Shown piece by piece: positions 51,154 through 63,279 of a stretch of 64,000 bases of DNA (its first letter is position 1; the number at the start of each line of letters is the position of its first letter). This DNA is from Proteus cibi (GTDB lineage: Bacteria; Pseudomonadota; Gammaproteobacteria; Enterobacterales; Enterobacteriaceae), in assembly GCF_003144405.1 (NCBI RefSeq), contig NZ_PENW01000018.1:124001-188000 (forward strand). Direction: 5' to 3'. A model generated the notes under the pieces. That model was not told the origin of the DNA. It ran no database searches and saw only the letters and a list, made by a program, of their open reading frames with translations. The position numbers and the translations under genes were made by a program.

Positions 51154-52161
51154 TTAACGTGCACGCCCCAAACTGCCTCGACGACATAAATCACGACGAA
51201 TACGGGTAATTCCAGCTTGTGGTTTTTGTTCTTCTTCAAGACTTGCAAGAACAAGTTCTAACACACGCTCTGCAATATCACGATGTCGTTGAGCAACAGA
51301 TAAAACAGGACACTCAAGGAAATCCAATAACTCATGATCACCAAAAGTCGCAATAACCAACTGTGTAGGTAAACGACCACTACGTTGTAATGTCACATCC
51401 ATAACCCCTTGTAATAAAGCAAAAGAGGTAGTGAATAATGCATCAGGCATTGGATTGCTATTTAACCATTCAGAAAAAGCAGCCGCAGCGGCTTCTCGTT
51501 CATAGCTATTTGCATATAGGTAGGTGACTTCTCTAGGATCATCTTTCCACACATTACGGAAACCTTGTTCACGTAAAAAACTCACAGAGAGTTCGGGAAG
51601 CGCGCCCAAATAGAGTACAGATTGCGAAGGAAATGCTTTCAATTCCGTTGCCAGCATTTTGGCATCTTCTAAGTCATCGCCAACAACACTGATAAAATGT
51701 TCACTTTCTAATGCTCGGTCTAACGCAATAATCGGTAATGAGCGATTAGCCCAACGCTGATAGAAAGGATGCTCTGGTGGCAATGCTGTTGAAACAATAA
51801 TGGCATCAACTTGACGTTGCAGTAAGTGCTCAACACAACGAATTTCGTTGTCTGGTTGGTCTTCTGAACAGGCAATCAGTAATTGATAACCACGTTGACG
51901 TGCTTGTCGTTCAAGGTAATTTGCAATCCTGGTATAACTGGTATTTTCCAAATCAGGAATAACCAAACCAATAGAACGCGTACGACCAGCACGTAATCCC
52001 GCGGCAACAGCGTTCGGGTGGTAATTATGCTCTCTGACCACCGCCATCACTTTTTCTACAGTCTTGTCACTTACACGGTACTGTTTCGCTTTACCATTAA
52101 TGACATAACTTGCTGTTGTTCGTGAAACACCAGCCAAGCGGGCGATTTCATCCAGTTTCAC
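51154..52161 (-). CDS. cra: Catabolite repressor/activator Cra (FruR)
   Basis: LacI-family regulator of carbon flow, inactivated by fructose 1-phosphate. The 335-residue protein has the N-terminal helix-turn-helix [19 protein letters not shown] and the hinge helix region [21 protein letters not shown]. The effector domain follows ([31 protein letters not shown]). It lies immediately upstream of the dcw cluster, as in E. coli. The expected ilvIH neighbours are absent. Confidence 0.97.
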   Translation of the reverse strand: MKLDEIARLAGVSRTTASYVINGKAKQYRVSDKTVEKVMAVVREHNYHPNAVAAGLRAGRTRSIGLVIPDLENTSYTRIANYLERQARQRGYQLLIACSEDQPDNEIRCVEHLLQRQVDAIIVSTALPPEHPFYQRWANRSLPIIALDRALESEHFISVVGDDLEDAKMLATELKAFPSQSVLYLGALPELSVSFLREQGFRNVWKDDPREVTYLYANSYEREAAAAAFSEWLNSNPMPDALFTTSFALLQGVMDVTLQRSGRLPTQLVIATFGDHELLDFLECPVLSVAQRHRDIAERVLELVLASLEEEQKPQAGITRIRRDLCRRGSLGRAR

Positions 52162-52346
52162 ATTAGCCTCTTTTAATTATTAAATGTGTTATTTATTACA
52201 TATTGCTATGAATTTCAGTCATCATGCTGATCTGAGTTTGTATTTTAACACAATTTACTGATAAAACCGTATGCGTCAACGTTTCCGTTTATGTCTTTTA
52301 TCAATTATTTCAATCATCGTTATCTATCAATAAGTAACTCCAAAAG

Positions 52347-52371
52347 AAAAAAGCACCTAATGGTGCTTTTT
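52347..52371 (-). terminator. Terminator of the acyl-CoA ligase gene
   Basis: 10-bp stem (52348-52357 with 52362-52371) with loop taat, followed on the minus strand by T residues. It is 13 bases past the stop codon. Confidence 0.85.
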
Positions 52372-52383
52372 CATCAATGAAAA

Positions 52384-54189
52384 TTAATCTTGATACATTA
52401 ATTCGATTTCATCTTGATAGCGTTCAGAAATAATTTTACGGCGAAGTTTCAATGTCGGTGTTAATTCACCTGATTCCATTGAAAAGCCCTCTGCAAGAAG
52501 AGTAAAGCGTTTAACTTGATGAAAACTTGCAAAGTTTTTTTGCATTTCACGTAATCGTTCATCAAATAATTCTTTAATTTTAGTATGGCGTAATAATTCC
52601 ATACGATCTTGATATTTTAAATTTAATGTACGTGCATGTTCTTCTAATGCATCAAAGCAAGGCACGATAAGAGCAGAAACAAATTTACGTGTATCTGCGA
52701 TCACCGCAATATGCTCAATAAAGCGGTCTTGCCCTAATGCGCCTTCAATCATTTGTGGCGCAATGTATTTACCATTTGACGTTTTCATTAAATCTTTTAA
52801 ACGTTCCGTAATAAATAACATGCCATCACTATCAAGTGCGCCAGCGTCCCCGGTGCGTAACCATCCATCTTCTGTAAATGCAGCCGCCGTATCTTCAGGT
52901 TTATTGAAATACCCTTTCATGACAATGCTGCCACGTACTTGAATTTCATTTTCTGCGCCAATACGGACTTCGACACCTGGTAATGGGGTACCAATAGAAC
53001 CTAACTTATATTTGTTCTCTTCCCAGCATGAAACCGTGGCACAGGTTTCTGTCATACCATAGCCATATTTAATATTAATACCGGCAGCCAAGAAAAAACG
53101 GATCACCGCATCATCTAAACGAGCCCCTGCTGCTGGTAAAAAGCGAACTCGTCCACCTAAGATTTGACGCAGTGGCTTTAACACTTTTTTATCTGCAAAA
53201 CGATAGCATAAGCGGGAAATAAAACCCTGTTGACGCTGATTCAGTTGTGCTTCACGCTGTTTTTCTCCCTGCTTTATCGCCCATTTAAAGATAAATTGAC
53301 GAAACGTTGAAGCTTGGGACACTTTATCTTGAATAGCGCTATACACTTTTTCATAAAAGCGAGGAACCGCACACATCACAGTCGGTTTAACCTCACTCAT
53401 TGCCTCTCTGACAGCATGAGTGTCTGTTAAATACACGTTAACCGCACCTGTGTGCATCACATAGAAGCTCCACGCGCGTTCAAAAACATGAGAAAGAGGC
53501 AAGAAACAGAGTGAAACATCTTTATCAGATAATGAGAGACGCTCATCATGTAGATAAAGCTGTGATGCCAAACTGGTATAGTCGAGCATAACGCCTTTAG
53601 GTTCACCTGTAGTTCCTGATGTATAAATCAACGTAAACAGGTCATCTAAACGGCATTCTTCAATACGTTGTTTTAACACGTCATCATGCTGAAATTGTAG
53701 CGGGCTAATTAAATTTTCCAGATAGCATGAAGGGGTATTTTCGTTTAACACCACATCGGAGTTAAACACAATAATATGTTCAAGCTGAGGACATAACGCT
53801 AATAATTCAGAAACAATATCGTATTGCTTTTGGTCGCCAACAAAAAGAATGCGAATATTCGCATCATTTAAAATGTAAGCGGCTTGTTCAACACTACTTG
53901 TTGCATAAAGAGGAACAGTTACCGCACGTAGTTGCAAAGAAGCAATATCAGCTAACGACCAATCAATCGTATTTTGAGAAAAGATCCCAATGTTTTCTTG
54001 AACATTCACACCCATTTCTAACAATGCATTTGAGAGCGCGCGTGTTTTCTTTTCAACCAACTCCCATGACATTTCGATATTGCGCTTAGTATCCCATTGA
54101 CGATAAGCAATTTTATTTCCGCTGTGCAAAAACTGCATCTGCAATCTTCTAATTATATGATAATCATGAAGATTATTATTAGTTATCAT
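52384..54189 (-). CDS. Long-chain acyl-CoA synthetase-like AMP-dependent ligase
   Basis: 601-residue adenylate-forming enzyme of the long-chain acyl-CoA synthetase group (COG1022, FadD15-like). It differs from the usual enteric FadD. The P-loop motif YTSGTTGEPKG is at 189-199. YGYGMTETCATVS, GWLRTGDAGALDSDGMLFITERLKD and the GKYIAP lysine region cover motifs A5, A7 and A8. No signal peptide or membrane helix is seen. It is monocistronic, with a terminator downstream, and lies between cra and leuO where E. coli has ilvIH. The substrate cannot be read from sequence. It could activate exogenous fatty acids. Confidence 0.88.
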   Translation of the reverse strand: MITNNNLHDYHIIRRLQMQFLHSGNKIAYRQWDTKRNIEMSWELVEKKTRALSNALLEMGVNVQENIGIFSQNTIDWSLADIASLQLRAVTVPLYATSSVEQAAYILNDANIRILFVGDQKQYDIVSELLALCPQLEHIIVFNSDVVLNENTPSCYLENLISPLQFQHDDVLKQRIEECRLDDLFTLIYTSGTTGEPKGVMLDYTSLASQLYLHDERLSLSDKDVSLCFLPLSHVFERAWSFYVMHTGAVNVYLTDTHAVREAMSEVKPTVMCAVPRFYEKVYSAIQDKVSQASTFRQFIFKWAIKQGEKQREAQLNQRQQGFISRLCYRFADKKVLKPLRQILGGRVRFLPAAGARLDDAVIRFFLAAGINIKYGYGMTETCATVSCWEENKYKLGSIGTPLPGVEVRIGAENEIQVRGSIVMKGYFNKPEDTAAAFTEDGWLRTGDAGALDSDGMLFITERLKDLMKTSNGKYIAPQMIEGALGQDRFIEHIAVIADTRKFVSALIVPCFDALEEHARTLNLKYQDRMELLRHTKIKELFDERLREMQKNFASFHQVKRFTLLAEGFSMESGELTPTLKLRRKIISERYQDEIELMYQD

Positions 54190-54708
54190 AATTTTCCTGC
54201 TATTTATGGAAAAGCGACCGTGTTATGAAACTGAAATAGAAAAAATGTTTCCCTTACAATTTCAGCTTACACTTGTTCGCTGACTTGAATAAAAGTCTAA
54301 GTGATCCACCCAAATAAAGGAATTCAATTTTACATAAATTTGTAAAATTGTGAGTTATGAAAAGTTTTGTCAGAAAAAGCTATCTCATCACAGTGAAAAA
54401 ACTCAATGTTAGGGTTTTATTTTTTTATAAAAAATTAAAAAAAAGCGGATAGATAACAATAAGTAATCATCATAACTTAATCAATGACAATATAAAAAGG
54501 GGGGGATTATTGCAAAAAAATAGGTTTAACATGGTTATAATACGAATAAGAGTCATTATTACAAAGAAAGGGCAAAAATAGTGACAGCAATCCAATTTAG
54601 TTTATTTAACTGCATAAACGCCATTTTGGTCATCAGCCGAATAGCTAACGTTATCTGCCACTATTTCTGCATAATTAGTAATAAATACTAATTATGAGCA
54701 AAAACACT
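54190..54708. other. Intergenic region between the acyl-CoA ligase gene and leuO
   Basis: About 520 noncoding bases holding the ligase promoter and the leuO 3' flank. It contains a 7-G run (54499-54505) and an 11-bp palindrome at 54670-54696. Nothing else supportable was seen; no trace of ilvI or ilvH coding sequence is visible. Confidence 0.5.
54670..54696. repeat. 11-bp inverted repeat just downstream of leuO
   Basis: 54670-54680 (cataattagta) is exactly complementary to 54686-54696, with a 5-nt loop, 13 bases past the leuO stop. It is AT-rich and lacks a T-run. It could end leuO transcription or bind a protein. Confidence 0.6.
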
Positions 54709-55653
54709 CTAGTTTTGACAAACTTCACTTAATAAATTTTTCATCCATAAGTGACCTTTATCACGCGCTGTTGACTCATGCCAAATCAAGTAACATGGAC
54801 GCTCTGTTTTTTCCCAAGGTAACGACACAGCTTTAATATCTAATTGCTCAGAATAGCTTTCAACTAACCATCTTGGTGCAATAGCAACCAAATAAGTTCT
54901 AGATACAATATTTAATACACTATTTAAATCTGTTCCTTGATAAGTGATTAAATCTTCCAAATGAGTATCTTTATAATAAGGAGCACTAAATGAACCAATA
55001 TCATCTAAAGAAACAATGGAATGTTGCTCATTTAGCAACATTTCTTGAGTCACACTCTCTTTAATACGAGGATGTTTATTAGAAACAGCCAAAACAACCT
55101 CGTCATTAAATAGTGGTTGTGAATGAAATTCAGTTTTTTCAAATTCTTTATAGCTAATAAAGAACTCAACTTCTTGATATTTTAATTGGTGTTCTATATT
55201 ACTATTTAAATAAGACTTAATATTAACGTCAATATTAGGTGTTTCATTTTTAATTTGCTCAACTATTTTTGGCGCTAGCTTTATATCTAAAGGGCTGCAA
55301 ATAGATAAATTAAATATACGATCACTTTGTTCTGGTTCAAATCCCGCACCAGGAAGCTCGTTATGAACTAATTGTAAGGCTTGTCTCACTGGACCAAAAA
55401 GTTGTTTCGCTCTTAATGTCGGTTGAATACCGCGTCCATAGCGAACAAATAATTCGTCATTAAACATAACCTTAAGTCGAGATACTGCATTACTGACTGC
55501 AGGTTGTGACATGCCCAGTACTTGTGCAGCACGGGTAACATTTTGCATTTGCATAACAGCATCAAATACCGTTAATAAATTAAGATCAACATTACGTAAA
55601 TGCATATCTGCTGATTCTCGGCTGGTAACTGTTGCTGATGTGTAATCCGTCAT
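54709..55653 (-). CDS. leuO: LysR-family regulator LeuO
   Basis: Global LysR-type regulator that counteracts H-NS silencing. The 314-residue length equals E. coli LeuO. The winged helix is [41 protein letters not shown] and [17 protein letters not shown]. The effector domain ends with [16 protein letters not shown]. It is divergent from leuLABCD, as in E. coli, across an AT-rich interval of about 690 bases. Confidence 0.96.
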   Translation of the reverse strand: MTDYTSATVTSRESADMHLRNVDLNLLTVFDAVMQMQNVTRAAQVLGMSQPAVSNAVSRLKVMFNDELFVRYGRGIQPTLRAKQLFGPVRQALQLVHNELPGAGFEPEQSDRIFNLSICSPLDIKLAPKIVEQIKNETPNIDVNIKSYLNSNIEHQLKYQEVEFFISYKEFEKTEFHSQPLFNDEVVLAVSNKHPRIKESVTQEMLLNEQHSIVSLDDIGSFSAPYYKDTHLEDLITYQGTDLNSVLNIVSRTYLVAIAPRWLVESYSEQLDIKAVSLPWEKTERPCYLIWHESTARDKGHLWMKNLLSEVCQN

Positions 55654-56331
55654 TTCTTACTCCACTATGTTATCATAATAGACAAATAAATATTATTAAC
55701 CGAGAAATTGTTAATAATAGATAGGCTTTAACTATTACTTAAACTATTTATTAAAATTTATTATTCATCATCCATGCATACAACTAAACACATAAGTTTC
55801 ATATCAATAAAAAAACACATTTCATATAAAAATAAAATTAATATTAAAATTACATGTATAGAAAATGATTATATCAATATATATTACAACCTGTTTTACT
55901 TTCTGCCTTGCAAATAATAAAACAAAGTATGATAAAAATCATAATAAAATAATTTGTCTTCATTCCTAAAATAGATATCCGATATCTATTTTTTTTTATA
56001 ATACAGTGATTTTTATTCTTACATTCAAAACGTTGCTCACATCGAGCAATCATCCCTTTCCTCCCCCCCTCTTTTTTCTCTATCAACTAGCTGATTAAAA
56101 AAAAAGCAAACAATTGTTTAATTTTTCATTTCACTCTGTTTCAAACAATGTATGGAACATTAACCCAATCAATGAATACTTGATAGTTATAATCATTAGT
56201 AAAAATTTAGATATTAGTCAGAATCACTATGAAAAATTTATAAATAAAACTGGCAAATGAATTAATAAATTCCAATGCTTGACATCTTTATTGGTATTAG
56301 GTATCAATTAATACAGATTATTGAGAACTTA
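55654..56331. other. AT-rich leuO-leuL control region
   Basis: About 680 bases of strongly AT-rich DNA between divergent leuO and leuL. In E. coli the equivalent interval is an H-NS/LeuO-controlled silencer. A candidate small ORF on the minus strand (55874-56053) is listed separately. The leuL promoter must lie in the last 100 bases, but I cannot place its hexamers with confidence. Confidence 0.5.
55874..56053 (-). CDS. Possible small membrane protein, 59 aa
   Basis: I do not recognise this product. The ATG at 56053 follows a purine-rich GGGGGGGAGGAAAGGG stretch, an exceptionally strong and G-rich ribosome-site-like sequence. The 59 residues have a basic cysteine-containing N-terminal part (MIARCEQRFECKNKN) and one hydrophobic helix near the C-terminus (YFIMIFIILCFIIC), then ESKTGCNIY. 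The frame is also open 11 codons further upstream through the poly-G tract. It lies in the leuO-leuL interval, where chance ORFs in AT-rich DNA are likely. Confidence 0.25.
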   Translation of the reverse strand: MIARCEQRFECKNKNHCIIKKNRYRISILGMKTNYFIMIFIILCFIICKAESKTGCNIY

Positions 56332-56345
56332 TCTAAGGATGTTTC

Positions 56346-56423
56346 ATGTTAAACGCAATTTTACTATCAAGCCTACTACTACTCGCAACTTTTATGCGCG
56401 GTCGGCTTATGGGTAAAAAGTGA
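56346..56423 (+). CDS. leuL: leu operon leader peptide LeuL, 25 aa
   Basis: 25-codon leader peptide reading MLNAILLSS, LLLLATF and MRGRLMGKK. Seven of its residues are leucine, including four adjacent control codons CTA CTA CTA CTC (residues 10-13). A taagga ribosome site lies 8 bases before the ATG. A terminator hairpin follows after 21 bases. This is the layout of a leucine attenuator: scarcity of Leu-tRNA stalls the ribosome and prevents termination before leuA. Confidence 0.9.
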   Translation: MLNAILLSSLLLLATFMRGRLMGKK

Positions 56424-56444
56424 AACACACCTGCCCTTAGAGAG

Positions 56445-56471
56445 AAACCCGCGCTAGTCGCGGGTTTTTTT
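56445..56471 (+). terminator. leu operon attenuator
   Basis: 9-bp perfect GC-rich stem (56445-56453 with 56459-56467), 5-nt loop and a T run to 56471, between leuL and leuA. Confidence 0.9.
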
Positions 56472-56519
56472 ATACCTGGGAGAGCGCAAACAGCAAATAA
56501 AAAGAGTAAGGAACAGATT

Positions 56520-59173
<2,654 letters not shown>

Positions 59174-59174
59174 C

Positions 59175-60584
59175 ATGGGTAAAACATTATATCAAAAAAT
59201 TTATGATGCACATGTTGTCAGAGAAGTGAGTGATGAAACACCCATTTTGTATATCGATAGACATTTAGTGCATGAAGTGACATCGCCTCAGGCTTTTGAT
59301 GGATTAAGAACAAAAGGTCGTCCTGTTCGTCAACCGAATAAAACCTTTGCAACGATGGATCACAACGTATCAACACAAACTAAAGATATTAATGCTTGTG
59401 GTGATATGGCAAGAATTCAAATGCAAGAGTTAATGAAAAATTGCCAAGAATTTGGTGTCACGCTGTATGACTTAAACCATCCTTATCAAGGCATTGTTCA
59501 TGTAATGGGACCAGAACAAGGTTTAACTTTACCAGGAATGACGATTGTTTGCGGTGATTCACATACAGCAACTCATGGTGCTTTTGGTTCATTAGCTTTT
59601 GGAATTGGTACTTCAGAAGTTGAACATGTTTTAGCAACTCAAACCTTAAAACAGTCTCGAGCTAAAACATTAAAAATCAACGTTCAGGGTAAAACTGCCA
59701 TTGGGATCACCGCAAAAGATATCGTATTAGCCATTATCGGCAAATTAGGCAGTGCAGGTGGTACAGGCTATATCGTTGAATTTGCTGGGGAAGCCATTGA
59801 GGCTTTAAGCATGGAAGGTCGAATGACCTTATGTAACATGGCGATTGAGATGGGTGCTAAAGCAGGTTTAGTTGCACCAGATGACACCACTTTTGACTAC
59901 TTAAAAGGACGTCAATTTGCGCCTCAAGGTCAATCATGGGATGAAGCCGTCGCTTACTGGAGAACCTTAAAATCTGATAATGATGCAATTTTTGATGCCA
60001 CAATCACGATTAATGCGGCAGAGATCGCACCACAAGTCACATGGGGCACCAACCCTGGGCAAGTTATTGCTATTGATCAAATAGTCCCATTATTAAATAG
60101 CTTTAATGATCCTGTTGAGCGAGCTTCTGCTGAAAAAGCCTTGGCATATATGGGATTAAGTGAGGGTATCAACTTAACAGATGTCACTATCGATAAAGTC
60201 TTTATTGGCTCTTGTACAAACTCACGTATTGAAGATTTACGAGCGGCAGCTGAAATTGCAAAAGGCCATAAAGTTGCCTCTCATGTTCAAGCGATTGTCG
60301 TTCCGGGATCTGGACCTGTTAAAGCCCAAGCGGAAGCTGAAGGCTTAGATAAAATCTTTATTGAAGCGGGTTTTGAATGGCGATTACCGGGCTGTTCAAT
60401 GTGTTTAGCCATGAATAACGACCGATTAAATCCGGGCGAACGCTGTGCATCCACCAGCAACCGCAACTTTGAAGGTCGCCAAGGTCGTGGAGGTCGAACA
60501 CACTTAGTCAGCCCTGCAATGGCGGCAGCGGCGGCGATTAATGGTCATTTTGCCGATATTCGTACATTTGCAGTGGCATCTTAA
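59175..60584 (+). CDS. leuC: 3-isopropylmalate dehydratase large subunit
   Basis: With LeuD, isomerises 2- to 3-isopropylmalate. The start is the ATG at 59175 ([15 protein letters not shown]), one base after the leuB stop. The 469-residue aconitase-family protein has [21 protein letters not shown] and the [4Fe-4S] cysteines in [12 protein letters not shown] and GCSMCLAMN. The small subunit follows after a 9- to 11-base gap. Confidence 0.98.
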   Translation: MGKTLYQKIYDAHVVREVSDETPILYIDRHLVHEVTSPQAFDGLRTKGRPVRQPNKTFATMDHNVSTQTKDINACGDMARIQMQELMKNCQEFGVTLYDLNHPYQGIVHVMGPEQGLTLPGMTIVCGDSHTATHGAFGSLAFGIGTSEVEHVLATQTLKQSRAKTLKINVQGKTAIGITAKDIVLAIIGKLGSAGGTGYIVEFAGEAIEALSMEGRMTLCNMAIEMGAKAGLVAPDDTTFDYLKGRQFAPQGQSWDEAVAYWRTLKSDNDAIFDATITINAAEIAPQVTWGTNPGQVIAIDQIVPLLNSFNDPVERASAEKALAYMGLSEGINLTDVTIDKVFIGSCTNSRIEDLRAAAEIAKGHKVASHVQAIVVPGSGPVKAQAEAEGLDKIFIEAGFEWRLPGCSMCLAMNNDRLNPGERCASTSNRNFEGRQGRGGRTHLVSPAMAAAAAINGHFADIRTFAVAS

Positions 60585-60595
60585 AGGAGAACATG

Positions 60596-61198
60596 ATGAA
60601 TAAATTTACTCAACACACGGGTATTGCGGTTCCTTTAGATGCGGCGAATGTGGATACCGATGCCATTATTCCTAAGCAGTTTTTGCAGAAAGTGACACGT
60701 ACGGGCTTTGGTAAGCACTTGTTTCATGATTGGCGCTTTTTGGATGATGAAGGCACGCAGCCTGATCCTGCATTTATTTTAAATCACCCCATTTACCAAG
60801 GTGCTTCTATTTTATTAGCACGTGAAAACTTTGGTTGTGGATCATCTCGTGAACACGCACCTTGGGCATTAACTGATTATGGTTTTCACGCCGTTATTGC
60901 GCCCAGTTTTGCTGATATTTTTTACGGGAATTCTTTTAACAATCAATTATTACCAATCAAATTAAGTGATGATGAAGTCTCACAGTTATTTGATTGGGTA
61001 AAAGAACATGCTGGTACACCCATTACCGTTGATTTAGTGGCTCAAGAGGTCAGAGCGGGTGAATTACATTTCTCTTTTGAAATCGACTCATTTCGCCGCC
61101 ACTGCATGATTGAAGGATTAGACAGTATTGGGTTAACGCTGCAACACCAAGACGATATTAGCGCTTATGAGGCAAAACAACCCGCCTTTATGCGCTAA
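60596..61198 (+). CDS. leuD: 3-isopropylmalate dehydratase small subunit
   Basis: Swivel-domain subunit that completes the LeuCD isomerase. Two ATGs are adjacent (60593 and 60596). The second is better spaced from the aaaggaga ribosome site and gives 200 residues. [39 protein letters not shown] and [18 protein letters not shown] are diagnostic. It ends the leu operon, with a terminator 56 bases downstream. Confidence 0.98.
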   Translation: MNKFTQHTGIAVPLDAANVDTDAIIPKQFLQKVTRTGFGKHLFHDWRFLDDEGTQPDPAFILNHPIYQGASILLARENFGCGSSREHAPWALTDYGFHAVIAPSFADIFYGNSFNNQLLPIKLSDDEVSQLFDWVKEHAGTPITVDLVAQEVRAGELHFSFEIDSFRRHCMIEGLDSIGLTLQHQDDISAYEAKQPAFMR

Positions 61199-61253
61199 CC
61201 AAAGCAATATTTCACCTTCTTCTACTTTCTGTGATGTTTACTTTGTCATTCTT

Positions 61254-61281
61254 GCCGTAAATTTATTTACGGCTTTTTTTT
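61254..61281 (+). terminator. Rho-independent terminator of leuABCD
   Basis: 8-bp perfect stem (61254-61261 with 61266-61273), 4-nt loop and eight T to 61281. Confidence 0.9.
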
Positions 61282-61316
61282 ATCCCAACAAAACTATATT
61301 CCTATAAATAACCAAT

Positions 61317-61437
61317 AAAAAAGCCAGTGATGGATCATCACTGGCCGGTAATCACCGAATGCTCAAATGGGGGAGTCTGTCAGTATTCGTCATTTCTGAT
61401 AACTAACATGAGAGCTAACTTTAAACATAGACATTAT
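61317..61437 (-). ncRNA. sgrS: Candidate SgrS small RNA
   Basis: Minus-strand RNA facing sgrR, the SgrS position in enterics. Its 3' end is a 10-bp perfect hairpin (61323-61332 with 61336-61345) followed by six U. Just before that is a small CGGT-GATT-ACCG hairpin, preceded by the seed-like TTGAGCATTCGGTG, which resembles CTGAGTATTGGTG of E. coli SgrS. The order of seed, small hairpin, terminator and U tail is the same. A TATATT hexamer suggests a start near 61437, giving about 120 nt against 227 in E. coli. There is no room for a normal SgrT ORF. SgrS represses ptsG under glucose-phosphate stress. Confidence 0.7.
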
Positions 61438-61492
61438 CGGTTTAATATAAGGAAATTAAAATTGATCACTTTATCAAGGGATTTCCTCTTTT

Positions 61493-63172
61493 ATGACCTC
61501 ACCCCGCTTAGAGTTACAATTTATTCGCTTATGGCAAGCCTTTCAGGGAAAAGCAACCGAAACAACGTTACAAGAATTAGCCCAAACCCTGCATTGCACA
61601 CGTCGTCATGTCCGCTCTTTATTAAATAAGATGCAAGAAATAGGCTGGATAAATTGGCAAGCGGAAGTCGGCAGAGGTAAAAAATCCACACTGACTTTTC
61701 ATTCTAATGCACTTGAGATCCAACAAAATCGTGCCGAAAGACTGATAGAAGAGAATGATATTGAAAAGCTTGTCGCACTTATGGGTGATAAAGATTCTGT
61801 ACGTCAAATGGTGCTCTCACAAATTGAAAAAAGCTTTCATCCTGGTCAACAATTACTGCGCATTATTTACTATCGTCCCTTTAGAAATTTATTACCAGGA
61901 ACACCATTAAGGCGCTCTGAATTACATTTAATGAGCCAAATATTCAACTCATTAGTTCATCTAAAAGAGGAAAATGGGGAAATCGAGGCCGAATTAGCGC
62001 ATCATTGGCAAATGATCACAGAGCAACATTGGCGCTTTTATTTACGTCCGTCTATCTATTTCCATCATGGTCGTGAACTCACACTTGAAGATATCAGCAC
62101 TTCTTTAATGAGAATGAAACACTGTAATCCTCTTTATGCACATATAGAACAAATTTCCTCGCCTCAACCTTATGTACTCGATATTTTCTTAAGCGAAGCA
62201 GATAAGCAATTTGCAACGTTATTAGGTAGTCCACAAGCTGTTATTTTGCCACAAGAATGGGCATCTCTTCCCTCTTTTGCACAACACCCTATTGGTACAG
62301 GTGCTTATCAAGTTATCGCTAATGATAGGCATAAACTACAAATCAAAGCCTTTAATCGCTATTTTGGCTTACGGGCATTATTAGATGAAATTGATATTTG
62401 GGTAGTCCCAGAATTAAATAATAAGATGGTCTGTTCAACTATTCATTTAACGGATGATGATACCAATAAAGATTCACTAGAAAGTCGTAAAGAGGAAGGA
62501 TGTTATTTTCTACTCTATGATCGTCGCTCAAAACAGTGCCAACAGACTGAAATAAGGGAATGGTTAAGCAGTGTGTTAACACCGGTTAATATGCTAACGC
62601 ATTGTGATCCTTTCTATCAACGCCATTGGTCTCCGGCTTATGGGTTATTACTTCATTGGCATCACAGTAAATTAATCCGCCAACACCCTAAACCCACGTC
62701 ATTAAAAAAACTCACTGTTACGCTTTATAAAGAGCACCATGAATACAGCACTATTGCAGATTTAATAAAAAGTATTTTATCTCAGTATGATATTGAGCTG
62801 ACCATTCAAGTGCTTGATTATGAACAATGGTATTATGGTGAAGCTAATAGTGATATTTGGTTAGCGACAGTCAATTTTTATAAACCTTTAGAGTTCTCAA
62901 TTTTTGCTGCACTTTATGAATTACCCCTCTTTCACCAATGTTTGGGCGCATCGTTTTCACAAGAGCTCACATTATGGCACCAAAAATCTTTGCCACTTGA
63001 AGAGTGGTGTCGCCAACTAACACAAGATATTTGGCTTTATCCTCTCTTTCACCATTTACTAGAGCTACAAGGTCAGAGAACCATACGAGGGGTCAAAATG
63101 AATACTTTTGGCTGGTTTGATTTTAAATCAGCATGGTTTACACCGGATATCGATACACCGAGGTTAAAATAG
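61493..63172 (+). CDS. sgrR: SgrS transcriptional activator SgrR
   Basis: Activator of the sgrS small RNA during glucose-phosphate stress. The 559-residue protein (E. coli 551) has an N-terminal winged helix (TTLQELAQTLHCTRRHVRSL, then EVGRGKKSTLTF) fused to a solute-binding-protein-like domain from about residue 160 (EAELAHHWQMITEQHWRFYLRP). It ends with MNTFGWFDFKSAWF. It lies downstream of leuD and divergent from the SgrS candidate. In E. coli setA and tbpA-thiPQ are near; here mutH follows. Confidence 0.95.
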   Translation: MTSPRLELQFIRLWQAFQGKATETTLQELAQTLHCTRRHVRSLLNKMQEIGWINWQAEVGRGKKSTLTFHSNALEIQQNRAERLIEENDIEKLVALMGDKDSVRQMVLSQIEKSFHPGQQLLRIIYYRPFRNLLPGTPLRRSELHLMSQIFNSLVHLKEENGEIEAELAHHWQMITEQHWRFYLRPSIYFHHGRELTLEDISTSLMRMKHCNPLYAHIEQISSPQPYVLDIFLSEADKQFATLLGSPQAVILPQEWASLPSFAQHPIGTGAYQVIANDRHKLQIKAFNRYFGLRALLDEIDIWVVPELNNKMVCSTIHLTDDDTNKDSLESRKEEGCYFLLYDRRSKQCQQTEIREWLSSVLTPVNMLTHCDPFYQRHWSPAYGLLLHWHHSKLIRQHPKPTSLKKLTVTLYKEHHEYSTIADLIKSILSQYDIELTIQVLDYEQWYYGEANSDIWLATVNFYKPLEFSIFAALYELPLFHQCLGASFSQELTLWHQKSLPLEEWCRQLTQDIWLYPLFHHLLELQGQRTIRGVKMNTFGWFDFKSAWFTPDIDTPRLK

Positions 63173-63279
63173 GTTATCGTCGCTTTTCAATGTTCAGATT
63201 AGTCATTATTTGCGTTAATTCACAGAAACCTTGAAAGTTATAAACACCCACATAAACGCTTAGGGGATTTATTCACTTT

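Noticed and set aside
61392-61436. SgrT-like ORF in the SgrS candidate
   Set aside because: The frame has only 14 codons, no ribosome site and no resemblance to SgrT that I can see.
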